From Trichopria drosophilae (taxonomy: Eukaryota > Arthropoda > Insecta > Hymenoptera > Diapriidae): a stretch of DNA of 64,000 bases. The stretch lies in assembly GCA_030407085.1 (NCBI GenBank), contig CM059586.1:102747501-102811500 (forward strand), read 5' to 3'. Below the pieces are notes generated by a model, which ran no database searches, was not told the DNA's origin, and saw nothing but the letters and a program-made list of their open reading frames with translations. A program made the position numbers and the translations under genes. This document shows positions 49,701 to 61,422 of this stretch, piece after piece (the stretch's first letter is position 1; each line of letters starts with the position of its first letter).

Positions 49701-50039
49701 GTAGTGAGAATTTCTGAACGATTATCACTTTATTTCAGAAACTTTTTCATATGAAACAATAAAGCACGAACAACACAGTTAATGAAACTTCGCGTTTAAA
49801 TCATATGAGATCAAAAAATAAATAACTACGTATTCATGCAAAAACATATACTCCTTAGGATATCAAAAGCTTATATTTCTAAATAGCACAGCGACGTAAT
49901 CCCCGTTTAAACTTCCCGACTTACATTTAGGAACTTCCTCGTAAACCTGAAACGAGACTCCATCCTTACACCGATGTGCTATTCAGTGTAGGCATCGTAA
50001 AATCTGAAATAACTCCGGTCAAGAAAGGCGGGGTCTACA
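46791..50039. other. Intron or intergenic DNA, no gene seen
   Basis: A small GC-richer patch at 47.38-47.48 kb and another at 49.08-49.22 kb; otherwise AT-rich with no frame over 90 codons and no recognised repeat. Confidence 0.4.
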
Positions 50040-50199
50040 TGTAAAAACGCAGAGGACGACGATCGAACGAACTTACTGCGTAACTAGAATCCGCACACTA
50101 TTTTCGCGAAAATAAGGCAACTCCGTTTAACCTTCTTATGTAACAGCTCTCCGCTCCACGACAAATCTCGATTACGTATTATACCCAGAATCCATTCAC

Positions 50200-50427
50200 C
50201 TTTTTCTGGTCCAGATCTGCCAGGTGCAAACGGTTGCGCTTGTCCGTGTATCGCCGCGTCCTTTCGGTATGACGGGCAAACCAGGGGTGGATAATCCGTA
50301 TCTTCCCGACACCCGAAAGCACCTGGTGCAGCTGTTCTTGAAAACGATATTTCCGATTCTCCGACACGCAGTCCCCCTGTCGAGGCTCGTGAGCTCCAAA
50401 GACGAGACACCGAGAGTCATGCTGCAT
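50200..50427 (-). CDS. Candidate upstream exon with a possible long uORF
   Basis: On the minus strand an ATG at 50427 opens a 76-codon frame ending in CAGAAAAAG|GTGAAT, a near-consensus donor at 50199. Joined in phase to the acceptor at 43998 it would continue 33 codons (starting DTAVQPLEEF) to a TAA near 43898. That would make a 109-codon frame ending upstream of the first NLF-1 ATG, that is, an upstream ORF in the leader. The translation is basic, with no motif I recognise and no signal peptide. It could equally be chance openness in GC-rich DNA. The joining is an inference. Confidence 0.2.
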
Positions 50428-50875
50428 CCTGAACACGCGGCCGTATCCTCTGCTTTCCTCGTCGTCGATTATCTCGCAGCCGTCCGAGATCAGCGACGAC
50501 GGCGATGACGACGACGATCTTCCAAGTTGTCAGCAAATCAAATTACTGTTCGCGACACTCATCTACCCGAAAGCACCAAGATCGCATGAAACCCCCTCGA
50601 CACACCCTCGACCTCTTGAAACAAAATCGACGATCCCAGGCACGTTCCCCCACTCTATCTTTCTTTCTCCGAGACGTTTCCTTACGATATCCTTGGGATC
50701 CTTACGCAGTTTCCTTATCACGACCTGTACTTTGACGAACCTCCGCACATATATGGAAAAAATGAGGTTATGTAAAGAATCACTCGCGGTTCCGAGAACA
50801 CGACACTGCCCGCTGCTTTCTCTCTCGGGGCGATCCGATCACACTCACGCGCGCGCACCTTCGCGCGATTCTGCG

Positions 50876-51005
50876 ACAGCTCTCTTTCTCTCTTTCTCTT
50901 TCTCTCTCTCGAACTGTCTCTCTTTATCTTACTCGTGCTATGTATGCACCCTCTCCCTCCTTCCTGCCACCCTGTTCCTCACCCACTATATCTCTTTCTT
51001 TCTCT
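50876..51005. repeat. CT/GA-rich microsatellite
   Basis: The plus strand runs CTCTCTTTCTCTCTTTCTC with interruptions. It is imperfect and overlaps the CpG-rich island. On the minus strand it supplies GAGAG boxes of the kind bound by GAGA factor in insect promoters. Confidence 0.75.
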
Positions 51006-52500
51006 CTCCGTATAGATATATTAATTCGACGTTGGTTCGGCTCACTCGGACGAATCCATCTTTTGTTTCGACGTTTCCGGTCGCGATTTTTCAATCCAAA
51101 GCTTTTGGTGCATCGGTTACTTATTATCTCTAAATGCGTAAGGAAGATACCAAAAGTACCACGGAAATCGGATCGCTAGAAATCTTTCGATGTCGATTGG
51201 AGAACGTGGCACCTCCGCGATTTTCCGTTTGATTTCACTTACATGTCATTTCCTTAACTTCAAACAGACTTGCCTTCTCCACACATCAAACGGATCTTCA
51301 TTACCAGAAGTCTATTGGATTAGCATCCACAATAGACAAGTTGGAACACTTCCTACGGTGGTACTACAACGCGCCTGTTTCCAAGGAGCTGGTAACGAGC
51401 CTTGTCACTTGCCAGAAATCTTAACAATATGTCGGAGTACTTTCTAAATAGACGTTACTAATTCCCAACGAGAGTACACTAAATCCTAGCACACTTTTCC
51501 GGTCGACACACCTATCCTTTTTATCTCTAGTACGTCCAAAGGATTCGGGAAATAAATTCTTGATCGTTTCCAACCTGATCGGTATCCCGGTGTAGTTTTT
51601 ACCGATTTTCCCTACGATTTCGAAAGATCCGTTTCAAAGTCCTTCGCCCTCCCGCGATTCCACCACCTGACTGATTCGTGGTTCGCGAAATCATGCACGC
51701 GCGAGAGAGAGGAATGGAAAAAAAGGCGACCAATTATATATTTAATTCGACGACCGATCCTCGCGAGGTTACGCGAACATCCCGGAGAACCAAGATACGA
51801 CCAGGAATGATCCTTCGAAAGCGCGCGGCTTTCGACGCTTCCGAGCAGCACTCGCGTTCCGCCGGTCGTTCTCCGTACCGTCAGTCGAGGACGGGCGTCG
51901 CGAGGTCCGCCATCTTCCTTTTTGCCGCTCCCCGCCCGGGCAACCCAATACCTCCACCCGCGCCTCTGCCCTATCGCAAACCCCCTACTCTTATCCTACA
52001 TCCCTTCGCGCTTGCTCCCCATGTTCCTCGTCCCCCAGCCACCGGACCACCAGAACCCACCCCTAACCCCCCCGAGGAGTCTCATCTCTCTCAGTTCTCC
52101 ATTTGCCGCAGCGAGAACATACCCGGATCTCTTTTCAACCCGTTCGAATTTCCCAACCCAGTGTCTCTCTCGCTTGCACTTACTCCTTTGCTTTCCTGCT
52201 AACGGCGATGTTCCTCCATCCTCCTCATCGTGCAGCCTTGCTCGCCTTTTCCATCCACTACCTTCGAACTCCGACACCCTAGCATTCGCAACTAGCAAGT
52301 TTCCTATTGGAGGGGGCTATCTGAAAAAAAACCGGTCGAGCCGTGTACGATCCTCGACACAGTATGGATTCGTCCTAGCCAAACTACGATCTGCCACCGT
52401 TCCAGTCCAGGATTGCTCTCCCAAATATCTCCAATCAGTCGCGGTTTCCTCTCACGGGGAAACACGCCCAGAGAAATTTGCGCTCAGGGATTTGACTTTG

Positions 52501-54149
52501 TAGGCTTTTTTTAGGGGTTGCTATTTTTCCTTTAACAAAATTTTTTTTTCCTTCGGCAATTCGCGATACATCTGTGGAATAGAGGTTGTACCTAAAAAAA
52601 CAGAAAAGAGAAGAAAAGCGATAATAGCGGAGGAAACCGAAAGCTACAAAGTGTCGTACGAAAATAAGCATCGTGATAGCTGTCTGAACATAGCATGAAC
52701 TGTTCTACTGCGCCGGGGGGAAAACGCTTGTTACTACTGCGACCGGAGTACCTACATTTGCCAAGAATATGGAGGAGTTTGATATAAATGCCTTTCGAAC
52801 GTTTTAAGTTGCTCCGCGCTAAGGAAAGTCTGTTGGTATTTGAATAATGGAGAGACTTCCTTTGAGCCTTTTTTTTAAAGATTGCTACGCGTGGATAATC
52901 GTCTCTTAGAACGGCTTTTCAGTGTAGATCTTATTTGCCGGAAGGAAATAAATGTTACTATCCAGTGAAATTGAAATATATTACTTTCGAGTTATTTTGT
53001 ACAACTTTCAAGGGTTAGATTAAGTGGTCCTCTTATTAGTGTCATCTTTATATTCTGCTTCAAGGATATTTTTGTACCCTTTAATTTGTGTCATTCTTTT
53101 GAGCATTTATTGTGATCTACTTTACATCTTAAAGTGTCATTTTTTATACTTAATATTGACTGTTAAGGTGTCATACTTAATATTGACTAACTTTCATAAT
53201 AACAAATGATAGATTTGCTTTCGTTACTACCAGCCGTCCAAGTTTTGTTTGTCATAAATTATTGCGAATAAAAAACTGTAATTAACAATTGTTAATTTGT
53301 AACTTGTTATTGTTATTAAATAATTTCCCTGTAATATTGATTCATAAACGATAATTTTCATCATCCTATCTTTCGTTTTATTTTCCAATCGCAGTGATAG
53401 GAAGATAGGTTGAGTTGTTTGTCGCTGGGTATTACAATGCTCTATTATTCTCTTTGATGCTATTCAAGATTGAAACCTTCATTTCCGCGAGCAATTATTT
53501 ACATATTCGGTCCAAATTTCGTATATGAATATTAACGCTAACTGTCATACATAAAGTTTATAAATAAATATTTGTTTTGATTCCTCTCATAAGTTAAATA
53601 CACATTTTCGGTTTTATTTAGTGTAATCGACAAAGTGGACATTTTCACTCTTTTGGTGAATTTATATTGAGAAAAATATCTATGCTTAGGTATTGTTGGA
53701 GTCGATATTTTTTAAGGAATCTTTTGAGTATCCATTGTGTACTGATATTGTATACACTCGTTTCTTTCTTTATTTCTTATTTATATTCACAATTCATATC
53801 AATTTTTTTAAAAATCTTGATGCTTTATGTTTGTTGTATAAGTATTGACATTTTTTTCCAAATATAAAAATCCTGCATTTTACTTATTATACCAAACTAT
53901 TTTACTATAAAGTATAAGTTTATTTTACTAATAAATGAGCTGAAGATTTTATATATCAAAACAAAAAATATAGAATAGTGTCTGAATAATTCCTATTTTA
54001 AGTATTAATTCTACATCACTTAGACAATTTGACTAATTTAAAAAATATCAGATAATTTTCTATTGTGTACTTTGATACATTAAATTCGAAAATTTAAAAC
54101 ATTTCTATGATTTATAGAGTTTTATATATTATACGTAGTCAGAAACAGA
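52501..54149. other. AT-rich DNA upstream of the CpG-rich island
   Basis: Short, hydrophobic plus-strand frames (53024, 53667) reflect T-rich composition. No gene recognised. Confidence 0.4.
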
Positions 54150-54230
54150 GAAATCAGTAGTAACAGCCGTATTTTATTTACAGGAGGATGACTGTTACTA
54201 CTTAAATCGCTGCATTTTACAATGCACAAC
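54150..54230. repeat. Isolated hairpin-array fragment
   Basis: AATCAGTAGTAACAGCCGTA is followed by TTTTATTTACAGGAGG and GACTGTTACTACTTAAATC. This is a 3' arm, linker and 5' arm of the tandem-array type, isolated beyond the CpG-rich island. Confidence 0.6.
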
Positions 54231-54984
54231 TTCAAGGAGATTTTTTAGAACTTTTCTACTTAATAAAACAAACATTTTGCTCAGAGTTACAGAGACCATA
54301 CATTTTTCAAAAGTAATTTTCACTTTTCGACCTTGAAAGTGGTAATTTCCCTAATTTTTTTTGTAACCCGATAATAATAATCAATAAGCCGAAAATAATA
54401 AACTGAAGATAATTTAAAGTTTTCTATGTTTATGATCCAAAGCAATACAGAGAACTTGTGATTATTACGAAATTTCTTACATTTTTTGAGTTTAACATCA
54501 TTTGAGTTTAACGAAATTTGGTTGATGCACCCCTCCCTTTCTCAGACAACAAAACTTGCAGGTGAAAACCCCATTTCGTAATATTATAAGAAATTAAATA
54601 TTGTTAGGTACTATTAGGTCACATTTTTTTATGACTTTGTAACAAATTTTCTTTGCCTTTTTTATTTCATCCCTGAACACCCAAATGCAAACTTTCTTCT
54701 CGAGTACTTCGAAACTATATTTTAGAATTTAAACTTTATGTGATTAATTTGGCAATAGTAATTTCTTATTGGACAAAAATCGCTATTTCCAATGGTGTAT
54801 AAAACATTTTTGTAAATTTTCAAAGACAAAAGTTATACTCGCTTTTAAAACATCTGAATTTTTTTGTGTTATTTTTTTTAATTTATTAAACTTTCCTGTG
54901 AATAATGGCATTGGAATATCTCTAAAAGTCAGAAATATCTTATTAAAAAACAGAATTTTCTTTCAAATAAAGGTGTTAAAATAT

Positions 54985-55340
54985 TCAAATGGTAAGAAAT
55001 TTCTAAAATGGCGGACAAAAAAATGGCGATAAAAGTGGATATTCATTTTAATACCATAATCATACATACAAAATATGAATGTAATAATTGTCTTTTGTCC
55101 TTTTTTTTATACCAAATAAAAACAAATAATAGAATTATATAAAGCTTGGTATCCGAGCGTTTTTGGGGCCAGCCATTTTGAATCTTTGAAAAGTGACTTC
55201 AGATTCTTGATAAACGATACCAAAAACATTTTGATACTAAATTTTATAGAATTCTATTAAATTATTTTATTTTATATCCATGCCTACGACATTACAAATA
55301 AAAAACCACTTTTTTCCGCCATTTTAGTAATTTCTTTTTC
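54985..55340. repeat. Fold-back copy of the CCATTTTGAAT family
   Basis: GAAATTTCTAAAATGGCGGA at 54999-55018 faces CCGCCATTTTAGTAATTTC at 55317-55335. CAGCCATTTTGAATCTTTG and CTTCAGATTCTTG (55170-55220) place it in the same family as the copies at 58-64 kb. No ORF is credible here. Confidence 0.55.
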
Positions 55341-55817
55341 GGAACACCTGTATCTTATCTCAAATTATTTTTTAACAAGATATTTAAAAGTTTTAACGAT
55401 ATTTCAATGCTATTACGCAACGGCAAATTCGATAAATTGAAAAAAAAGAAATCAGATTATTGTTAAAAGCACGTACAACTTTTTAATTGGAAAATTTACA
55501 AATATTTATCATGCAGCATTGGAAAGTGCGATCTTTGGCCGATAAAAAATGTTAAATGCTAAAAAAAAATTTCATTGGGGCGTTAAAAGGTTAACACTAA
55601 ACATATCGGTATTTTGCAGTATGTTTGCTCTTCCAAATATGCGTACATTACTTTTTTATTTGAACGAAACTGAAAAGGAAAGCTTTAGTTCCGTCCCTTC
55701 AGGATAATTATTTGATTCTATATTTTGGTGCTCAGTTATTTTCATTCTAGGGGGATTTCAATGGGAAGTGATTATGCAGTTATTTTTTAAGACAAGGATT
55801 CGGGAACGTTCTGCAGT

Positions 55818-56800
55818 TACTAAATTTCATGGAATATGAAAAACAAAATTCCTAGTGACCTTTCCAAAGGTCGAAAATGATATTTTCGACAATTTACGAA
55901 AATCCGCTCGTCAAAATTATGAGATTTTGGTATCGGAGCTGATGCAGCTTCACTGGTAGCACACAAATTTACTAACTCATCCAGAGACTCAATTGTTTAT
56001 TTGCCACATCCTAATTGCGGGTTCTCGAACAATATAAATAAGACTTTTGGAATCTTGCAATGATGATGAAGTCGGGTAAATATTTTTTAAATCTTTAATA
56101 TAAGAAAATAAGATTGGATATGAGTTATTTAAATTTGTCAACTTAATTCTGTTAGAAATGTTTATCGTTGTCTAGTTATTCTTTCAATTTGGCTACCATC
56201 AAAAAGGTATTACTGGATTTCATGGAATATGAAAATAAACATTCCCAGCGACATTCTGAAAGGTCGAAAATGGTTTTTTCGAAATTTTAGGAAAATCCGC
56301 TCGTCAAAATTGTAAGATTTAGATACCGGAGCAGATGCAGCTTCTCTGGTAGCGTACAAATTTTATTGTTGTCTAGTTTTTCTTAGAGTTTTCCTGCTAT
56401 AAAAAAGTACCTCCCGTTACTAGATTTCATGGAATATGAAAACAAACATTCCCAGTGACATTCTGAAAGGTAAAAAATGTTATTTTCGAAAATTTACGAA
56501 AATCTGCTCGTCAAATTGTGAGATTTTGATACCGGAACAGGAGGGGGAGGACATATGCAGCAACACTGGTAGCGGAAAATTTTTTGTTGGTCTAGTTTTT
56601 CTTAGAGTTTTCCTGTTATAAAAAAGTACCTCCCGTCACTAGATTTCATGGAATATGAAAACAAACATTCCCAGTGACATTCTGAAAGGTAAAAAATGTT
56701 ATTTTCGAAAATTTAGGAAAATCCGCTCGTCAAAATTCTGAGATTTTCGTAGGAGGGCAGATGCAGCGACACTGGTAGCGGACAAATTTACTAACTTACT
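55818..56800 (+). repeat. Four-copy tandem repeat, ~210 bp in the regular part
   Basis: TTTCATGGAATATGAAAA recurs near 55826, 56219, 56426 and 56645, each followed by ATTCTGAAAGGT, TTTACGAAAATCCGCTCGTC, GATACCGGAGCAGATGCAG and CACTGGTAGCG. The last three copies have linkers GTCTAGTTTTTCTTAGAG. The first copy is more diverged and separated by unrelated DNA. Confidence 0.8.
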
Positions 56801-56879
56801 AGCAGCTCGTTACGAAATTTCTCATCTCGATCTCTGCGCTTCACCGACAGGCGCACACACTATTACTCACGGAGGACGC

Positions 56880-57071
56880 ATGAGCGAGGCGACGGAAAAT
56901 TCGAGTGAATCGATTATTCGCAAACAGCTGCAGAGGCAGCCGCGGGTTAGTCACGCGGTCTGCCTGCCTGCCTGCCTGTCTGTCCGTTCGCCACTCGAGT
57001 CGAGATTCGAGACGCCCATGTCCGCCCTCTCCCCCCTCTTTACCTATTTTATTTCTTACAAAATTGTTTAA
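56880..57071 (+). CDS. Candidate small ORF or first coding exon, 63 codons
   Basis: In a GC-rich patch (56820-57060) an ATG opens 63 codons beginning MSEATENSSESIIRKQLQRQ. After the Pro-Arg codons the sequence is GG|GTTAGT, a possible splice donor, so only the first 22 codons might be coding. Beyond that the frame crosses a CTGC/CTGT microsatellite and a C-rich run, which look non-coding. The patch could be a plus-strand promoter and first exon. No homology is recognised. Confidence 0.18.
   Translation: MSEATENSSESIIRKQLQRQPRVSHAVCLPACLSVRSPLESRFETPMSALSPLFTYFISYKIV
56960..56985 (+). repeat. CTGC/CTGT tetranucleotide microsatellite
   Basis: CTGCCTGCCTGCCTGTCTGT inside a GC-rich patch. Confidence 0.85.
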
Positions 57072-57169
57072 TTATATCTCTTTTTAATTTTGAATTTTCA
57101 TTCCTATTTTTCCTTGGAATCCTTATTTTCATTTTTTGAATCATATCCCTCCCCTCATTTCTCCTTTGC

Positions 57170-57410
57170 TAGATCATCAGTTAACCTTTATTTTCTGTGA
57201 TTCGTGTACTCTCAAATTCGGGCATTGATTCCCTCCAAAAATTATTTTTAAACGGACAAGACAGATGATACTGGTTTCACCCGAGTGCACATGCACCGGG
57301 TGAGAGTAGAGGGGTGGCCACCCCGTCGTCGGATGAGGCGAGGGCACGAGTACTTGACACGACTTGCAACCGAATCTTCGAATGGCATTGTCCAATAATT
57401 ATTAACATAT
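57170..57410. other. GC-richer patch beside the fold-back element
   Basis: Holds a perfect 14 bp palindrome GGGGTGGCCACCCC at about 57312-57325 and CACCCGAGTGCACATGCACC. A 72-codon minus-strand frame has no ATG start. It could be the edge of the neighbouring mobile element or a separate remnant. Confidence 0.3.
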
Positions 57411-57418
57411 TTGAAATA

Positions 57419-58014
57419 AATTGGAAAATTTGTAAAAAATCAGATTCTTGGTATTACGGTTCTTTTACTGCATTAAAATAACATTATGAAGCTTAATTAA
57501 ATTATTGAATTGTTGATGTCAACCACTAAATATGAAAAAAGTGTGTTATAACCTGTTTGTGTATTATTATCGCTAACAGAACTTTTCATTTATTCGGAAC
57601 TGCATGTATGAAAAATTAATTAATCGACCACTATCAGATTCTGCATCCCTCTAGCGATAATATCTAGAACTATATGCCTATTGCTAAAATACACGTTTCG
57701 TCCTGGTTCCCCTATGTGGACTCATCAGTAAGACCATAGAAGACCTGTCTTAGACGTGTATATGGTATTTACTATAAAAATTGAGAATGCAGAATCTGAT
57801 AGTGGTCGAGTAATTAATTTTTCATACGTGCAGTTCCGAATAAATGAAAAGTTCTGTTTGCGATAATAATACACAAACAGGTTATAACACACTTTTTTCA
57901 TATTTAGTGGTTGACATCAACAACCCAATCATTTAATTAAGCTTTATAATGTAATTTTAATGTAGTAAGAGAACCGTAATACTAAGAATCTGATTTTGAC
58001 AAATTTTAATTTCA
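57419..58014 (-). mobile_element. Fold-back element with ~228 bp arms and a hammerhead at its apex
   Basis: Positions 57419-57646 and 57787-58014 are near-identical inverted copies, for example ATGCAGAATCTGATAGTGGT on the right against its complement at the left. The 140 bp spacer holds the hammerhead ribozyme. There is no ORF. The arms begin near GAAAT(A)AAA..TTTGT at both ends; I could not identify a target-site duplication. A minus-strand transcript would form a 228 bp duplex, an internal loop, then the ribozyme, so cleavage would separate the two arms. Origin from two inverted hammerhead-bearing retroelement fragments is a guess. Confidence 0.85.
57689..57761 (-). ncRNA. Hammerhead ribozyme, stem III open
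   Basis: The minus strand (RNA sense) shows every hammerhead element in order. Stem III 5' strand ATACACG is followed by U16.1 and C17 (cleavage predicted between 57753 and 57752). Stem I is TAAGAC...GTCTTA (6 bp) with a 12-nt loop. The core CTGATGA is at 57728-57722. Stem II is GTCC...GGAC with a 14-nt loop, then core GAAA (57699-57696), then stem III 3' strand CGTGTAT. All conserved core residues are present, so it should be active. In animals such motifs are known in Penelope-like elements, retrozymes and satellite DNAs; the GTCC/GGAC..GAAACGTGT form is like those. It sits at the apex of a 596 bp fold-back element. Confidence 0.9.
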
Positions 58015-58184
58015 AGCGGTTAAGAAAGTAAAATACTTGATTTAAATTGGAAAATACTTAAAATGAAGTAATAAAACAAAAACAGTGTTCGATACTCGGT
58101 TGTAAACATTCGATTTTACGCACCGGTCCTGTTTAATCCCATGCTAATATGTGGTGCGTAAAGTCGACCTTTACACCCTTATAT

Positions 58185-58505
58185 AATTTTCCATCTGCCA
58201 TATTGGATCCGCCATTTTGAATCTTGAGAATCAGACGTCAGATTCGTATTCAGTGACGCCTAAAACCCCCGAGTAGCGAGTTTTATGATAATTCGATCAC
58301 TTTTCCAATTTTTGACCCGCCATATTAGGTCCGACATTTTGAATTTTGAAAAGCTGATGCCAGATTCGTATTTAGCGACCTGAGTAGAAATGGCACATAA
58401 GTGTTTTTAAACTCGTTGACCGCTATTATGACTTTCAGTTCTTGAAATCCAAAATGGCGGGTCCAATATGTCCGACAAATAACAAAAAAGTTCTGGTTCC
58501 AATAT
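58185..58505 (+). repeat. CCGCCATTTTGAAT-family repeat, copy 1
   Basis: Two ~120 bp subunits (GCCATATTGGATCCGCCATT, CAGATTCGTATTCAGTGACG, ACCCCCGAGTAG) and a closing inverted word (AAAATGGCGGGTCCAATATG). About 310 bp is shared in direct orientation with 60625-60945. Repeats of this type are common in insect genomes. Confidence 0.75.
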
Positions 58506-60544
58506 ATCGAAAACTACTATTATTACACTAATTATAACGATGTTTTATACGTTGTATGTAAAATCATTAAAGGCAATATATTGTCATTATTATTATATTA
58601 CGCAGGTGTCTCAGATTCGGTTCAAATTCGGCACATCAAAAAATAAATCAGCATAATTTATGATATTGGCTGATTAAACTTGGTGCAGTACATTATAAGA
58701 TACAAAATGGCCGATAAAATAAAAGAGAAGCTTGAATAAGGTGTACGTATAAGAAATATATAGAATTCGTAAGTGAAAACAGACAATACTGGTCAGACAA
58801 TGCAGAATATTAGAATGATAAATATGAACAAGTGTTTTTTGTAACTGAAATATTACAATTACACGTGTCTTGATAAAAGATACATTTTCCCAATAATTTT
58901 GCACATATTCAATTTAACCAGTATTGCCATCTGACATTTACTGGGGTTGTGACATTAATTGAGGGATTATAAAATTATCGACATCTGCATACATAGGATA
59001 TGATCTGCGCAGTGAGACTTTTCATGGTAATATTTGTTTTATGCATACAAAAAACTAGCTGTATTTAATTTATTTTAAAAGTCCAAAGTACCAAGTTTAC
59101 TTCAATTAAAAAAATAATATTAATAAGTACCAAATAAATCTTTTCATTGTAAAACTTTACTTAATATCAGAAAACAATTTCAAATTTTGACCCTGTTGAT
59201 TACGAAATTGGGAAGCAACTTTCAGTGCTGTAACTTTATTCGAAAAATTCTTACAAAATTTTGAAATAAGTAAACATTTACAGTTTTCAACCACCTCTTT
59301 CGAATCCTGTGGTCGAAATCAGTCAACATTTTAAAAAAAAAATTATGACGATTTTTTCGAATATAATACAGTTTTTTTCGAAGTTTTTGAGCAAGAATTA
59401 TATTTTTTGACAATGAAAAAGCAATACTGTCCTTCGAAATCGCACTTACTTTGCACCCTAGGAAGAGAAAGTGCTATTTGGCTCCCACCACATAGGGAGC
59501 AAAATGTCTTTTTACGTTCTAAGTGTGAGAATTGTTTCTTATTCTTTCAGTATCTTTCAGAATACTTTTTTTATATTATCGCTTACATATGGATACCGCT
59601 ACAAGTTACAGCAACATTTGATTGAACGAATTTAGTACAGATCAAAAAATCCTATAATATGATTTTTTATTTGAAAATTAAAAGTTTTGTCCGAATTATT
59701 AGTTTAATTATCAACAAAATGAACTAGAAAAAGTTATTTTTAACGCTTAGATTACAACAAATCAAAATTAAATTCGTTTCGGAAATTTTAGAGGTTATCA
59801 TTCAGAACTTATGAAAATGAAAAAACCTTAGTATCGCATACTTGCTAAAATAATGAACCAAAAATTTCATTAACCTCCTGTGAACTTAAGAATTCTCGAT
59901 GATACAAATCAACCTTCCAGCGGGGTTTAGCAAACTCATCCAAGATTATCTATATTTCATACTGCAAGAAGTGTAACTCTAGTGAAAAGTAGCAATACAA
60001 TAGCAATAAAATATAACAACTGTACATCACGCTATAAGAATAAAGAAAACTTCTTTTCGCACCTTCTTATTCCAGTTTTCCCTCAGTCAAACATTCAACT
60101 ACTTTTTTATAGTTTATTTTTACGTCGTCTTTTTCTTTCAGTTTCTTCTTCAGTCACTCTACGTAACTATTCCCCATCCTCTCACTTGTTACTCGTTTTT
60201 ACGTTTCTTTTTTTCTAGTTACTTTACTTGTTTTCGTTGTATTTCGTCGATGTTTACGTTAATTCATTAAGTCCTACAGATTCACATTTTTTTATTTTCC
60301 AGCAAGATCAACAGGACATTAATATTACATATAGTCTACCATTATCGAGTTTGCTGTTTCGATGAACGTCGTCAGAATTATTATAAATAGTTTCCGCAAC
60401 AAAAATCGCAACTTTCAGATTTCAAAAAAAAGTTGAACATTATTTTTGTATTAATTTATATCAAAAATTTATGCTGGAATTTGTTGAAATCTCTAATTGC
60501 GACGAAATTAAAGACATTGAATATAAAAGTTTTATAAAAATGAT
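58506..60544. other. AT-rich DNA, no gene seen
   Basis: Between two copies of the CCGCCATTTTGAAT family. Frames are short; a T/C-rich stretch occupies 60060-60230. Nothing else identified. Confidence 0.4.
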
Positions 60545-60945
60545 TTTCAATTTTGAAAATCCAATGGCAGATTCGTTTTTCAGCAACCCCAAAAACTATT
60601 TTTGTAGTTTACTACGATTTGAATTTTCCATCCTCCATATGGTATCCGCCATTTTGAATCTTGAGAATTAGACGCCAGATTCATATTCGACGACGTCAAA
60701 AACACCCGAGTAGAGATTTTTATGAAAATTCGATAACTTTGCCAATTTTTGATCCGCCATATTAGGTCCGCCATTTTGAATTTTGAAAATCGGATGCCAG
60801 ATTCGTATTTAGCGACCGCAAAAGAAATGGTACATGAGTGTTTTTAAACTCGTTGACCGCTATTACAATTTTCAGTTCTTGAAATCCAAAATGGCGGGTC
60901 CAATATGTCCGATAAATAACAAAAAAGCTCTGGTTCCATTAAAAA
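60545..60945 (+). repeat. CCGCCATTTTGAAT-family repeat, copy 2
   Basis: Near-copy of the 58.2 kb repeat with an extra partial subunit at its left edge (ATGGCAGATTCGTTTTTCAG). It ends in AAAGCTCTGGTTCC and ATTGATATACAAC, words that recur alone at 61275-61345. Confidence 0.75.
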
Positions 60946-61274
60946 TTGATATACAACTGTGCAGTCATAAAGGTTCTAGGGTTTCAGCCGTTATTTATAA
61001 ACATTATTCGTAAAAATCAATTTTTTAAATAATTTTTTTTTTTAATATACATTGTATTATTTATTGTACAGTCACAATAGTACTTTTCTGTAAGGAATAT
61101 TTTCAACGGATGCATTTTTAATGGCTATACTGAATCCACCATTTTTAATTTCTATGGCTTTTTTAAAAAGGTCACAAATCATAAAAAAATTTATATCAAT
61201 TTTTTGGGGTTTTACTTAAAAGTCGATATTTTTATTGTATAACAAAATTGCAGGAAATAATACAAATAAAATTT

Positions 61275-61345
61275 TTCAAAATGGAGGTTCCAAGATGGCC
61301 GTCAAATATATAATAAAGCTCTGGTCCCACTTAAAATTGATGTAC
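61275..61345 (+). repeat. CCGCCATTTTGAAT-family repeat, fragment
   Basis: CAAAATGGAGGTTCCAAGAT, AAAGCTCTGGTCCC and AAATTGATGTACAAC match the right end of copy 2. Confidence 0.6.
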
Positions 61346-61422
61346 AACAGTTCTTAAATTTCTTTGATACGTCAAAAATTATATATTAAAAAAATTGGCA
61401 TTTTTAAAATTTTTGTACGTAA

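Larger units (their letters stand above)
50040..52500. promoter_or_regulatory. CpG-rich, GAGA-rich island; likely promoter region of NLF-1
   Basis: This 2.5 kb block is far richer in GC and CpG than its surroundings. It contains a long CT/GA tract (50876-51005; GAGA-factor type on the minus strand), CGCGCGCG runs and a C-rich segment near 51940-52080. At 51905-51920 the minus strand reads AAGATGGCGGAC, the YY1-like/initiation element common at animal promoters. It starts a 10-codon ORF (51913-51881, MADLATPVLD). Several open frames over 100 codons occur on both strands but without protein-like features. The position 6 kb upstream of the large exon fits a 5' end. Which strand is transcribed is inferred. 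Confidence 0.5.

Noticed and set aside
51678..52503. Long plus-strand frames of 174 and 193 codons
   Set aside because: They cross C-rich low-complexity DNA, begin at non-ATG codons or lack protein-like composition; openness follows from the CpG-rich island.
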